Assembly: GCF_050876985.1 (NCBI RefSeq)
Contig: NZ_JBPAPP010000002.1
Source of the DNA: Halopseudomonas sp002296055
Lineage (GTDB): Bacteria; Pseudomonadota; Gammaproteobacteria; Pseudomonadales; Pseudomonadaceae
Direction: 5' to 3' (one strand)
Length of the DNA: 64,000 bases
Made by a program: the position numbers and the translations under genes. The notes under the pieces were generated by a model that saw nothing but the letters and a program-made list of their open reading frames with translations, searched no databases and was not told the origin of the DNA. Shown one piece after another: positions 1 through 8,307 of the stretch. Every line of letters starts with the position of its first letter. The stretch's first letter is position 1.

Positions 1-2
1 TT

Positions 3-386
3 CTGCGCCTGGTCTCAGACAAAGAGGCATTGGCAACCTGGTTCGGCCGCCATATGACCGAAGCCAAGTATCCGGAGCTGGCGCAAGCCTACGCCGGAGA
101 GCCCGAGCCCTTGGCAGAGTCGCTGAGTGCCGGCATTGGCCTTGAAACCAACCCGGCGGTGCGACTGGCCTACTGGGAGGCGGCCGACGGTAGCTTGCGG
201 TTGTTTGCCAATGGCGAGCATTGCGCTGTGGGTCCGGCCCTGCTGCCGCTGGTTCAGCTAATCTGTAATCAGCGCTATCTGCCAGCCGAGCTGTTGCTTG
301 GCTGGACGCAGGAAGAAGACGCCCAGCAACTGCTGGAGCAACTGGTGGCCAAAGGTTTTTTGTTGATGGAGAGACAGGATGAATGA
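3..386 (+). CDS. Ribosomal oxygenase (RoxA/YcfD-like cupin), C-terminal part
   Basis: The frame is open from the first bases of the window, so this is the 3' end of a longer gene that begins upstream. The visible 127 or so residues resemble the C-terminal winged-helix part of E. coli YcfD/RoxA: a WFGRHM helix near the start, a segment reading LFANGEH and a final helix pair ending in GFLLMERQDE. RoxA-type JmjC enzymes hydroxylate an arginine of ribosomal protein L16; the catalytic cupin domain lies outside the window, so activity cannot be judged. The stop overlaps the next start by 8 bases, indicating translational coupling with the acetyltransferase. A TTG at 30 is not needed as a start. Confidence 0.75.
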   Translation: MRLVSDKEALATWFGRHMTEAKYPELAQAYAGEPEPLAESLSAGIGLETNPAVRLAYWEAADGSLRLFANGEHCAVGPALLPLVQLICNQRYLPAELLLGWTQEEDAQQLLEQLVAKGFLLMERQDE

Positions 387-1383
387 CGTCTTTGTTACCA
401 CTGCTGACTGGCGCACAGGCAAGGCCCTGCGCGACATACGTCAGCGGGTATTCATTGACGAACAACAGGTTCCCGAGGACCTGGAGTGGGACGCGCTGGA
501 TGAAACAGCCACCCACTTTCTCCTGTATCGAGCCGAGCAGCCGGTCGGCACCGGCCGGTTGCTCAGCGACGGTCACATAGGGCGTATCGCCATCCTGCCA
601 GAGCATCGTGGTGCCGGGCTGGGCGATCAATTGATGCGCGCCATTATCGAACACGCCCAGGCCCAGGGCATGGATGAGCTATTGCTCAGCGCCCAGACCC
701 ACGCCATTGCGTTCTATCAGCGTCTTGGCTTCAGCGTCTGCTCTGAGGTCTACCTGGACGCCGGGATTGATCACCAGGACATGTGCTGGAAAGCCAGCGA
801 TCAGGTGGAGCATTCGCTCGCCGACATCGAGTTTGTCTCCCCCGGGCGCTTCAGCATCCTCAACCCGGACACCGAGTCCGAGCAGGCTACGCGCTACCCC
901 GAAGACGACCCGGCGCTGACCCCGCTCAACGAGGGCAACGCCCAGGCGCTGCTCAACGAGCTGGTAACCGCTTGTCGCCAGCAACTGCTGGTATTCGCCC
1001 CGGAGCAGGCCGCCTGGCTGTTTAAGCGACGCGATTTCATCGGCGCCTGCGAAGCACTCATTGCCCGCAATCCGAAAGCCCAGATACGCATTCTGCTGCA
1101 GAGCATTGACCCGGATTTTCTCTCCGGCCATACGCCGCTAGCGCTGGCCCATCGCTTTCCCAGCCTGTGCCAGCTAAGACGTCAGCACCCTGACCTGCCA
1201 CTCCAGGCCCATGTACAGGTCATCAGCGACGACCGCGGATTTCTCATGCTACCCAAGACACGTCAGCGCGACGGCTTCGTGCGGCGCGATAGCCCCGATC
1301 AGGCTAAACGCTGGGGTGATCGCTTCAATGAACTCTGGGCAAGCAGCCAAACCGACCCGGCACTGAGGAGGTTTCTACTGTGA
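379..1383 (+). CDS. GNAT N-acetyltransferase with extra C-terminal domain
   Basis: The N-terminal 140 residues are a GNAT acetyltransferase: acetyl-CoA loop RIAILPEHRGAGLG at residues 69-82, followed by the terminal FYQRLGF motif. Residues 150-334 form a second domain, probably the DUF7931 type seen in Pseudomonas proteins at this locus; its role is unknown. The ATG at 379 overlaps the stop of the roxA-like gene, and the stop at 1381-1383 overlaps the GTG start of the next gene, so the three genes look like one transcript. The acetylated substrate cannot be predicted. Confidence 0.85.
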   Translation: MNDVFVTTADWRTGKALRDIRQRVFIDEQQVPEDLEWDALDETATHFLLYRAEQPVGTGRLLSDGHIGRIAILPEHRGAGLGDQLMRAIIEHAQAQGMDELLLSAQTHAIAFYQRLGFSVCSEVYLDAGIDHQDMCWKASDQVEHSLADIEFVSPGRFSILNPDTESEQATRYPEDDPALTPLNEGNAQALLNELVTACRQQLLVFAPEQAAWLFKRRDFIGACEALIARNPKAQIRILLQSIDPDFLSGHTPLALAHRFPSLCQLRRQHPDLPLQAHVQVISDDRGFLMLPKTRQRDGFVRRDSPDQAKRWGDRFNELWASSQTDPALRRFLL

Positions 1384-2201
1384 AGTCAGGCATGCTCAAA
1401 CTACTGTGCTGGATGACGCTCTCCATCGCCACCCTGATGGCCAATGCCGCGCCGACTACCGAGATTGTGCCGCTGGGCTACAACATGGCCGAAAACATCA
1501 TCCCCGCCATCCAGCCGATGTTGCAATCCAACGAGCGGGTGTCAGCTTACGGCAACCAGCTGCTGATACGCGCAGAACCGCAGCGCATTGACGAAATCAA
1601 AGCGCTGGTCGGCCAATTGGACACTCAGCCTTCCCGGCTGATGATCAGCGTTGCCAACTCCGGCAGTAGCAGCGGCAGCAGCGGTGGCTACCGGGTTGAT
1701 GGCAGCATCGACACCGGGCCAGCCGAGATCATCATCGGAAACCCAGACAATCACGGTAACAGCGCACGCATCATCAACCGGCGTACCTATGGCAGCAACG
1801 ATGGCGTTCGCCAGGTTATGGCTAGCGAAGGCTACCCGGTACTGATTCAGGGTGGGCAAAGCGTGCCCATCACCACCAGAACCACCAATGTCTACGGCCA
1901 GGTCATTGAGCAAACCCAATACCAGGACGTAACCCAGGGCTTTTACGCCACTGTGCAGCTGAGCGGCGACATGGCGACCATCACCCTCAGTGCCAACAAC
2001 AACCGCCTGAACAACCGTCGTCAGGGCGTCATCGATGTACAGCAGGCCGACACCGTGGTCACCGCCCCGCTCGGCCAGTGGGTAACCGTTGGCGGGCTGG
2101 ACGACGCAACCTCGGGACGCGATAGCGATGTTGGACGACGCGTCAGCACACAGCGCAGCAGCAGCGGCTCGATTCGCCTGAAAGTTGACCGCGTTGACTG
2201 A
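1380..2201 (+). CDS. Exported secretin N-domain-like protein
   Basis: A 273-residue protein with a signal peptide (hydrophobic residues 8-20, likely cleavage after ANA at 23). Residues 25-85 look like a secretin N/NolW domain, with the pattern of two strands followed by a helix ending in ALVGQLDTQPSRLMI. A Gly/Ser-rich linker lies around residues 94-104, and the rest is beta-rich, as in a short secretin-like core. It is too short for a full type II or III secretin and has no partner secretion genes nearby. Translation starts at GTG 1380, preceded by a strong GAGGAG ribosome site at 1365-1370. A periplasmic or outer-membrane role is inferred. Confidence 0.7.
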   Translation: MKSGMLKLLCWMTLSIATLMANAAPTTEIVPLGYNMAENIIPAIQPMLQSNERVSAYGNQLLIRAEPQRIDEIKALVGQLDTQPSRLMISVANSGSSSGSSGGYRVDGSIDTGPAEIIIGNPDNHGNSARIINRRTYGSNDGVRQVMASEGYPVLIQGGQSVPITTRTTNVYGQVIEQTQYQDVTQGFYATVQLSGDMATITLSANNNRLNNRRQGVIDVQQADTVVTAPLGQWVTVGGLDDATSGRDSDVGRRVSTQRSSSGSIRLKVDRVD

Positions 2202-2619
2202 TGCGTCACGTACTGCACGTTGTAGTGCCAGCCAAAAAACACTACATACGGCATTGACTTATCCCAATCGAAGTCCCATCATTGCCCACGCTCCCGCTAG
2301 CCAGAGGCCCTGAGGCCTCCGTAACGGCGCCAATACCAACGGCTCGTTATGTGTCTATACCGCTCATAAGGCAGATTGACGAGGTGGCGACTGGAACGAA
2401 AGTTGTCCTGAGGGACGGGGAAGCGATTTAAGCTGCACAGTTAACGCCGGCAAGCAAACGCCATTACCGATGGCTTAGCGCTCGCACGACTGTCACCTCC
2501 TCTCCTTTTGGCGCATCGCCAGTCTCCCCTTTTCATATCCTTCCGAGCAGTAACCGCAGCAGCGGAGCAATGGGTCGACAAATCGTGCTGAACCTAACGC
2601 CAACTGTGAAGGATTGACC
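2202..2619. other. Non-coding region upstream of aceA
   Basis: These 418 bases hold no credible gene. I see a weak 6-bp hairpin with a long loop at 2222-2245 just after the secretin-like gene, a 6-bp GAGGCC/GGCCTC hairpin at 2304-2319 without a U-run, and a sigma-54-like promoter candidate near 2392. The length is consistent with a regulated aceA leader. Confidence 0.5.
2392..2407 (+). promoter_or_regulatory. Possible sigma-54 (-24/-12) promoter of aceA
   Basis: The sequence TGGAACGAAAGTTGTC matches the sigma-54 consensus TGGCACG-N4-TTGCW except for A at the fourth position and T instead of C at the -12 GC. GG-to-G spacing is the required 10 bases. RpoN dependence of isocitrate lyase is reported for P. 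aeruginosa, which raises the prior, but the -12 mismatch is serious. It lies about 215 bases before the ATG. Confidence 0.3.
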
Positions 2620-4215
2620 ATGTCAGCTTACCAAAATGAGATCAAGGCCGTTGCCGCTCTGAAAGAGAAAATGGGCAGCTCCTGGAGTGCCATCAACCCG
2701 GAATACGTAGCTCGTATGCGTGTTCAGAACCGCTTCAAGACCGGTCTGGAAGTCGCTCAGTACACCGCAGACATCATGCGCAAGGACATGGCTGAGTACG
2801 ACGCCGACTCCTCTGTGTACACTCAGTCTCTGGGTTGCTGGCACGGCTTCATCGGTCAGCAGAAGCTGATCTCCATCAAGAAGCACCTGAAAACCACCAA
2901 CAAGCGCTACCTGTACCTGTCCGGCTGGATGGTTGCAGCACTGCGTTCCGACTTCGGTCCGCTGCCTGACCAGTCCATGCACGAGAAGACTTCTGTTGCC
3001 GCTCTGATCGAAGAGCTGTACACCTTCCTGCGCCAGGCTGACGCTCGCGAACTGGACCTGCTGTTCACCGCTCTGGACGCTGCTCGCGAAGCTGGCGACC
3101 AAGCCAAGGCCGCTGACATCCAGAACCAGATCGACAACTACGAAACTCACGTTGTGCCGATCATCGCTGACATCGACGCTGGTTTCGGTAACGCTGAAGC
3201 GACCTACCTGCTGGCCAAGAAAATGATCGAAGCCGGTGCCTGCTGCATCCAGATCGAAAACCAGGTTTCCGACGAGAAGCAGTGCGGCCACCAAGACGGT
3301 AAAGTTACCGTTCCGCACGCTGACTTCCTGGCCAAGATCAACGCTGTTCGCTACGCGTTCCTCGAGCTGGGCATCGACAACGGCGTGATCGTTGCTCGTA
3401 CCGACTCCCTGGGCGCTGGCCTGACCAAGCAGATCGCTGTTACCGCTGAGCCGGGTGACCTGGGCGACCTGTACAACAGCTTCCTGGATTGCGACGAAAT
3501 CTCCGATGCCGAACTGGGCAACGGCGACGTTGTTATCAAGCGCGATGGCAAGCTGCTGCGTCCGAAGCGTCTGCCGTCCAACCTGTTCCAGTTCCGCAAG
3601 GGCACTGGTGAAGACCGCTGCGTACTGGACTGCATCACTTCCCTGCAGAACGGCGCAGACATGCTGTGGATCGAAACCGAGAAGCCGCACGTTGGCCAGA
3701 TCAAAGGCATGGTTGACCGCGTACGCGAAGTCATCCCGAACGCCAAGCTGGTTTACAACAACAGCCCGTCCTTCAACTGGACCCTGAACTTCCGTCAGCA
3801 AGTGTTCGATGCCTGGACTGAAGCTGGCAAAGACGTTTCTGCCTACGATCGTGCCAACCTGATGAGCGTTGACTACGACGAGTCCGAACTGGCTGCTGAA
3901 GCTGACGAGCGCATCCGCACCTTCCAACGCGATGGTTCGGCTCACGCTGGCATCTTCCACCACCTGATCACTCTGCCGACTTACCACACTGCCGCACTGT
4001 CTACCGACAACCTGGCAAAAGGTTACTTCGCAGAGCAAGGCATGCTGGCTTACGTGAAAGGCGTTCAGCGCCAGGAACTGCGCCAGGGTATCGCTTGCGT
4101 CAAGCACCAGAACATGGCTGGCTCCGACATCGGTGACAACCATAAAGAGTACTTCGCTGGCGAAGCTGCTCTGAAAGCTAGCGGTAAAGACAACACCATG
4201 AACCAGTTCGGCTGA
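2620..4215 (+). CDS. aceA: Isocitrate lyase
   Basis: Cleaves isocitrate to glyoxylate and succinate, the first glyoxylate-shunt step needed for growth on acetate and fatty acids. The 531-residue length is that of the long Pseudomonas-type enzyme. The catalytic loop reads KQCGHQDG with cysteine 222, a variant of KKCGH. I place the start at ATG 2620, 6 bases after GAAGGA (2608-2613), rather than the TTG at 2614. Codon use is strongly biased (many CTG, GCT, GGT), typical of a highly expressed gene. It stands alone, between a regulated leader and a strong terminator. Confidence 0.97.
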   Translation: MSAYQNEIKAVAALKEKMGSSWSAINPEYVARMRVQNRFKTGLEVAQYTADIMRKDMAEYDADSSVYTQSLGCWHGFIGQQKLISIKKHLKTTNKRYLYLSGWMVAALRSDFGPLPDQSMHEKTSVAALIEELYTFLRQADARELDLLFTALDAAREAGDQAKAADIQNQIDNYETHVVPIIADIDAGFGNAEATYLLAKKMIEAGACCIQIENQVSDEKQCGHQDGKVTVPHADFLAKINAVRYAFLELGIDNGVIVARTDSLGAGLTKQIAVTAEPGDLGDLYNSFLDCDEISDAELGNGDVVIKRDGKLLRPKRLPSNLFQFRKGTGEDRCVLDCITSLQNGADMLWIETEKPHVGQIKGMVDRVREVIPNAKLVYNNSPSFNWTLNFRQQVFDAWTEAGKDVSAYDRANLMSVDYDESELAAEADERIRTFQRDGSAHAGIFHHLITLPTYHTAALSTDNLAKGYFAEQGMLAYVKGVQRQELRQGIACVKHQNMAGSDIGDNHKEYFAGEAALKASGKDNTMNQFG

Positions 4216-4253
4216 TAGCCACTGATTCCGAGCCTCCGGGCTCAGGTGTAGAG

Positions 4254-4283
4254 AAGGGGCTGCCAACCGGCAGCCCCTTTTTT
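4254..4283 (+). terminator. Rho-independent terminator of aceA
   Basis: An 11-bp perfect stem (4254-4264 with 4269-4279), loop AACC, then a run of six T. Confidence 0.93.
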
Positions 4284-4367
4284 CTGTCCAGTACCGCGGC
4301 GCTCAGGTAAAATGCGCGCCACCGCCCTCCCCCATGAATTCACCGCAAGTAGCAAGGCTCTATCCGT

Positions 4368-4829
4368 ATGGCGCGTCTGCATCTGGAATTTCCCGAGAAC
4401 CAGTTTTACTTCACCACCCAACTAACGGTTCGCATCACCGACATCAACGGCGCCAATCACTTGGCGAACGACTCCATGATCTCGATGATCTCTGAGGCGC
4501 GAGCCCGTTTTCTCTACCAGTTCGGTATTGAGGAGGTCAGCGAGAAAGGCGTTGGCATCATCGTGACCGATCTAGCTACGACCTATCTACGCGAAGCATT
4601 CGCTCGCGATGCTCTGATCTTTGAAGTAGGTCTGATGGACCTGAACAGATATGGCGGCGACATCATCTTCCGCATCAGCAAAGCGAGTAATGGCGAACTG
4701 GTTGCGCTGGCAAAATCCGGCTTTGTCTTCTATCACTTTGCCAGCAGCAAGGTGCGCCCCATGCCAGAAGATTTCCGCGTCCGCTTCCCTGGCGTCAACA
4801 GCGTAGAAGCTGAAAGCACCCCAGCCTGA
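4368..4829 (+). CDS. Hotdog-fold acyl-CoA thioesterase family protein
   Basis: A 153-residue single-domain protein of the 4-hydroxybenzoyl-CoA/YbgC-type thioesterase group. The N-terminal strand and the segment ITDINGANHLANDSMISMISEAR (residues about 23-45) have the hotdog layout, with N/H in the active-site region where YbgC has a conserved Asp. Substrate is unknown; a cytoplasmic acyl-CoA is inferred. It is monocistronic, between the aceA terminator and a terminator shared with the convergent oprF gene. Confidence 0.75.
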   Translation: MARLHLEFPENQFYFTTQLTVRITDINGANHLANDSMISMISEARARFLYQFGIEEVSEKGVGIIVTDLATTYLREAFARDALIFEVGLMDLNRYGGDIIFRISKASNGELVALAKSGFVFYHFASSKVRPMPEDFRVRFPGVNSVEAESTPA

Positions 4830-4850
4830 AACAACCGTGTTTCAGACATA

Positions 4851-4879
4851 AAAAAACCCGGCCAATGGCCGGGTTTTTT
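4851..4879. terminator. Bidirectional terminator between thioesterase gene and oprF
   Basis: Stem CCCGGCC/GGCCGGG (4857-4863 with 4867-4873), flanked by six A on the left and six T on the right, so it can terminate both converging transcripts. Confidence 0.93.
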
Positions 4880-4892
4880 CTGAAAGTGAAGA

Positions 4893-5855
4893 TTACTTCA
4901 CTTCAACCTGCGCTTCGACTTCAGCTTCAACGCGACGGTTCATCGCGCGGCCTTCGTCTGTAGCGTTATCAGCGATCGGACGAGCTTCGCCGTAGCCAGC
5001 AGAGCTGACGCGGGAGCCGTCTACACCTTCGCTGATCAGAGCTTCACGTACCGCGTTGGCACGACGCTCGGACAGGTTCTGGTTGTAGGTATCGCTACCG
5101 ACGGAGTCAGTGTGACCTTCAACGGTAGTAGTTACCGACGGGTAGGTCTTCATGAACTCAGCCAGGCTCTGGATGTCCTGACGGAACTCCGGACGGATAG
5201 TGTCCTTGTCGAAGTCAAACAGCACGTCCAGCTCAACGCGGACAGACTGCATTTCCGGAGCCGGAGCAGGTGCCGGAGCCGGAGCAGGTGCCGGCGGAGC
5301 GGGTTCAGCAACCGGCTCAGACTTGGAGCCGAAGTTGATACCCAGGCCTACACCTGCCTGCCATTCAGTATTACCGTGGTCAAAGCCATACAGCGCATCA
5401 ACACCGGCCTTCACGAAGAAGTTTTCGTTCAGGTAGTTTTTGATACCAACACCGGCCATAGCCATGGTGGTGCGGTCCTCGATGGTGGTTCCATCGGGCT
5501 CAAATTCCTGGTGCGCCAGACCGGCGGAGATGTACGGACGTACGTTACCAGCGCCGAAGTGGCGAACCGCTTCGAGCTGCAGCAGCTTGCCGTCAACATC
5601 AGTGTTGGTCGGCTCGTGCTCCAGGTTTTCGTACTTGCCCAGACCGATGTTCAGCAGGACATCGTCATTGACGAAGTAACCGATGCTGCCACCTACCAGA
5701 GTGCCATCGTTGGCGTCGTACATGCTATCGGTGAAGTAGCGGTCTGCAAAGGCTTCTACCTCGACAGAGCCGGCTTTACCCTGGGCCAGCACAGACATGC
5801 TGGACGCGGCAACAGCGGCACCAACAACGAGACCCACAGTGTTTTTCAATTTCAT
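4893..5855 (-). CDS. oprF: OprF-type outer-membrane porin (OmpA family)
   Basis: Major outer-membrane porin that also anchors to peptidoglycan. Signal peptide residues 1-24 (cut after VLA); an 8-stranded OprF barrel to about residue 180; an Ala-Pro hinge at about 183-199; an OmpA C-terminal domain starting DVLFDFDKDTI with the peptidoglycan-binding NxxLSxRRA motif. The mature protein has no cysteine, whereas P. aeruginosa OprF carries four near the hinge. It follows sigX in the conserved cmpX-sigX-oprF order; SigX drives oprF in P. aeruginosa. Length 320 residues, normal for the lineage. Confidence 0.95.
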   Translation of the reverse strand: MKLKNTVGLVVGAAVAASSMSVLAQGKAGSVEVEAFADRYFTDSMYDANDGTLVGGSIGYFVNDDVLLNIGLGKYENLEHEPTNTDVDGKLLQLEAVRHFGAGNVRPYISAGLAHQEFEPDGTTIEDRTTMAMAGVGIKNYLNENFFVKAGVDALYGFDHGNTEWQAGVGLGINFGSKSEPVAEPAPPAPAPAPAPAPAPEMQSVRVELDVLFDFDKDTIRPEFRQDIQSLAEFMKTYPSVTTTVEGHTDSVGSDTYNQNLSERRANAVREALISEGVDGSRVSSAGYGEARPIADNATDEGRAMNRRVEAEVEAQVEVK

Positions 5856-5910
5856 CTTTGAATCCCCATCAAATCCATTAAGACGTTAAGCTTTCGCAAA
5901 ACTCCGACGC

Positions 5911-5916
5911 AGTATA
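5911..5916 (-). promoter_or_regulatory. Possible -10 box of oprF
   Basis: In the 90-base sigX-oprF gap, TATACT (minus strand) lies 56 bases before the oprF ATG. No convincing -35 is found at 16-18 bases, and I could not fix a SigX-type promoter by eye. Confidence 0.35.
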
Positions 5917-5945
5917 GCTGAATTACTCTGATAACTATACAAGCC

Positions 5946-6533
5946 TTATATGAAAGGACTGTCAATCTGGTTTCGCAACTTTTCCAACGCACGCTTGTAA
6001 CGCATTTTAGTCGCGCTCAAGCCCATGTGCATGATGTCGGCGATCTCCTGGAACTCCAGCTCTGCGACGAATCGCAGCACCAGGATTTCCCGGTCGATCG
6101 GATTGACATGCGCCAGTAGCTGGCTCAAGCCTTCCGATCCATCGGACGTTCGCACTTCCTGTTCCTCACCCTCATCCTGGGGGTCGAGACTGAGCGCATC
6201 CATCAATCGACGCTTCCGCTTATCCTTGCGGTACTGTGTAATACATTCGTTGTAAGTGATGCTGTAAAGCCACGTTTTGAATTTGGCCTTACCCTCGAAC
6301 TGCTTGAGGCCGTGCAACACTTTCAGCATTACTTCCTGGCAAACATCGTCAGCGTCGCGCTCGTTACCTAAATAACGAACACAGACATTGAACAAAGTTC
6401 GCTGATATCGCCGCATCAGCTCCTCATAGGCAGTAGTGGTGTGAATTAGTTCACTTTTTGCCTTAAGGACCAGCGCGTCATCATCAAGATCGGCTGGGTT
6501 ATAGCGACGGGGCGTTCTGCTCGGACTGGTCAA
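5946..6533 (-). CDS. sigX: ECF sigma factor SigX
   Basis: A 195-residue extracytoplasmic-function sigma factor nearly identical in its core to P. aeruginosa SigX. Region 2 spans about residues 40-105 (YQRTLFNVC, RDADDVCQEV, FKTWLYSITYNE); region 4 about 139-186 (REILVLRFVAELEFQEIADIM). SigX controls oprF, fatty-acid synthesis and membrane fluidity, and responds to envelope stress. The start appears to be TTG at 6533; alignment to known SigX N-termini fits this, and no in-frame ATG lies upstream. There is no adjacent anti-sigma gene, as in other pseudomonads; CmpX is thought to affect its activity. Confidence 0.95.
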   Translation of the reverse strand: MTSPSRTPRRYNPADLDDDALVLKAKSELIHTTTAYEELMRRYQRTLFNVCVRYLGNERDADDVCQEVMLKVLHGLKQFEGKAKFKTWLYSITYNECITQYRKDKRKRRLMDALSLDPQDEGEEQEVRTSDGSEGLSQLLAHVNPIDREILVLRFVAELEFQEIADIMHMGLSATKMRYKRALEKLRNQIDSPFI

Positions 6534-6570
6534 GGTACCAACATCTTCAGCTATCGGCGGACACCGGCGC

Positions 6571-7392
6571 TTAGCGCCGCACCTGCTGCTCGATCAGCTC
6601 TCGGTTTGCGACCGAAATAAGCTGTCCGTCAGCGCTCAGAATCTGGGTTTTGACAGTACCAATTTCCTCTATCACACCCTCGACGTTACCTACCGCTATG
6701 TCGTCACCCGGCTGGTATAACTCTCGTACATATATTCCGGCGATGATCTGAGAGACCAGATCACGACTGCCGAGGCCCAGCGCCAATGCCGCGGCCATAC
6801 CGAAAGTGATAAGCACAATGGCGATCACCATATTCAGCAACGCGGTCTCGATCTGCAGCTGGCCGATCGCCAGTGAAACCGTGATGATCACCAGCAGGCC
6901 TTGTACAAAGCGACCGATACCGTTGGCGTACTCAACACCAACACTTTCTGCCGTGCCGCGCACAACCCCGTTTGCCAGGTGAGACAGTAGCAGGCCGCCC
7001 AGCAAAATCAGCGCGGCACCAACCACCTTGGGCAGATACAGCGTGATGGCATCCAGCGTCGAGGACACCCGCGCCAACCCGAGCGACTCAGAGGCAGAGA
7101 CCACAAAGGTCAGCAGGATGAACCAGTACGCCACCTTTCCGGTGATGGCGGACACCGGCATGTTGATGCCGATTCGGGCCAGCATCTTGTTGACGCCCGT
7201 GCCGCTCATCAGACGGTCCAAGCCAAGTTTCGCCAGCCCCTTGCCGAGGACTGCGTCGGCAATCTTGGCAACGATCAGGCCCAGCACCACGATGAACAGG
7301 GCAGCAATCAGGTCAGGAATAAAGGAGGCAACCTTGCTCCACAGCGTGGTCATGGCTGCAACGAAGCTTTGGCTCCAGACGTCGAACTCCAT
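6571..7392 (-). CDS. cmpX: MscS-type small-conductance channel CmpX
   Basis: A 273-residue inner-membrane protein of the mechanosensitive-channel family with several predicted transmembrane helices (about residues 17-45, 85-105, 120-145, 165-215), followed by a short soluble MscS beta-domain (GNVEGVIEEIGTVKTQIL at about 234-251). CmpX in P. aeruginosa is co-localised with sigX and its loss activates SigX, so it is presumed to transmit membrane tension. It lies between crfX and sigX on the same strand, with 37-bp gaps on each side. Confidence 0.93.
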   Translation of the reverse strand: MEFDVWSQSFVAAMTTLWSKVASFIPDLIAALFIVVLGLIVAKIADAVLGKGLAKLGLDRLMSGTGVNKMLARIGINMPVSAITGKVAYWFILLTFVVSASESLGLARVSSTLDAITLYLPKVVGAALILLGGLLLSHLANGVVRGTAESVGVEYANGIGRFVQGLLVIITVSLAIGQLQIETALLNMVIAIVLITFGMAAALALGLGSRDLVSQIIAGIYVRELYQPGDDIAVGNVEGVIEEIGTVKTQILSADGQLISVANRELIEQQVRR

Positions 7393-7428
7393 GGCAGAAA
7401 TCTCCAGATTAGACAGATAGACCGCTCG

Positions 7429-7689
7429 TTAGAGCTCGGGGGATTGAGGGGTAACAGTATCGGCATCACGGCGCGCAGGACGCAGATGCCGCAAACCGCG
7501 CGCACCACCTTCGGACAATACCCACCCCCAGCGACTGAACAGGCCAAGCAAATCCCCGGCAGCGCCGTGCAAGTGCGCCCGATGCAGGACGCTGTCCAAG
7601 CGTTGATCATCGCTGCGCGCAGCGTGATTGGCAGGCTCGTCCTGCAACATGGCGCGCAGTGCGCGCTCCAGGGAATCGTCGTCTGACAT
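7429..7689 (-). CDS. crfX: CrfX-like small conserved protein
   Basis: An 86-residue soluble protein in the position of Pseudomonas crfX, directly upstream of cmpX. I choose ATG 7689 (MSDDDSLERAL), preceded by GGAGAG six bases away, over the longer start at 7716. It starts acidic and ends in a basic stretch (HLRPARRDAD). No catalytic motif is visible. Function is unknown; the name follows locus and general similarity. Confidence 0.7.
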   Translation of the reverse strand: MSDDDSLERALRAMLQDEPANHAARSDDQRLDSVLHRAHLHGAAGDLLGLFSRWGWVLSEGGARGLRHLRPARRDADTVTPQSPEL

Positions 7690-7738
7690 GGGTCTCTCCG
7701 GGTCGGTTGGCAGCACTTGTACACCAGCTATAACGCAG

Positions 7739-7769
7739 CGAGGGGGAGGTATTGCTACTCTCCCCCTCG
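7739..7769 (-). terminator. Hairpin between rraA and crfX
   Basis: A perfect 10-bp stem CGAGGGGGAG/CTCCCCCTCG with an 11-base loop, just after the rraA stop. There is no U-run on either strand, so it may be a Rho-aided terminator or an mRNA 3' stabiliser rather than an intrinsic terminator. Confidence 0.45.
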
Positions 7770-7789
7770 CCAGCTGGTGTCACATGCTC

Positions 7790-8275
7790 TTACTCGGGCA
7801 TGCTGAGCGCCGTGGGTGAAACAATAATGCCGTTGTTATCGGCATAGACGTACTCACCCGGGCGGAAGGTCACGCCACCAAAGGTCACCACAACGTTAAG
7901 ATCACCGATACCACGCTTGTCGGTTTTCATCGGGTGACTGGCCAGCGCCTGAATGCCCAGCGCGGTCTGCGCCAGCACATCCACGTCACGTACACAGCCG
8001 TAGACGATGATGCCTTCCCAGCCGTTTTTAGCAGCTTTTTCGGCGAGCATATCGCCCAGCAGCGCGCGGCGCAGCGAACCACCACCGTCGACGACCATGA
8101 CTTTGCCAGTGCCGTCCTGATCGACCTGCTCCTTGACGATGGAATTGTCCTCGTGACACTTCACGGTAACGATCTGACCACCAAAGGAATCGTGACCACC
8201 GAAGTTGCTGAACATCGGCTCGACCACAGCGACATCCGGGTAGGCGTCACACAGATCCGGCGTTACATAGTGCAT
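7790..8275 (-). CDS. rraA: RraA family protein (RNase E regulator / HMG aldolase fold)
   Basis: A 161-residue RraA protein. The fold includes GGSLRRALLGDMLAEKA and the GCVRDVD segment (about residues 77-110), where Arg and Asp bind substrate and metal in the aldolase members. E. coli RraA inhibits RNase E; related proteins are 4-hydroxy-4-methyl-2-oxoglutarate or oxaloacetate-active aldolases, and sequence alone does not separate the two. Strong AAGGAG precedes ATG 8275. It lies immediately downstream of ppsA, 32 bases away, an arrangement also known in P. aeruginosa. Confidence 0.88.
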   Translation of the reverse strand: MHYVTPDLCDAYPDVAVVEPMFSNFGGHDSFGGQIVTVKCHEDNSIVKEQVDQDGTGKVMVVDGGGSLRRALLGDMLAEKAAKNGWEGIIVYGCVRDVDVLAQTALGIQALASHPMKTDKRGIGDLNVVVTFGGVTFRPGEYVYADNNGIIVSPTALSMPE

Positions 8276-8307
8276 GGCATTCTCCTTAAGCGTTGGGGTA
8301 AACCGGT

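Noticed and set aside
2623..4266. Long minus-strand ORF (547 codons) over aceA
   Set aside because: It is the mirror of a strongly codon-biased plus-strand gene; aceA has clear family motifs, a ribosome site and a terminator, and the antisense product resembles nothing known to me.
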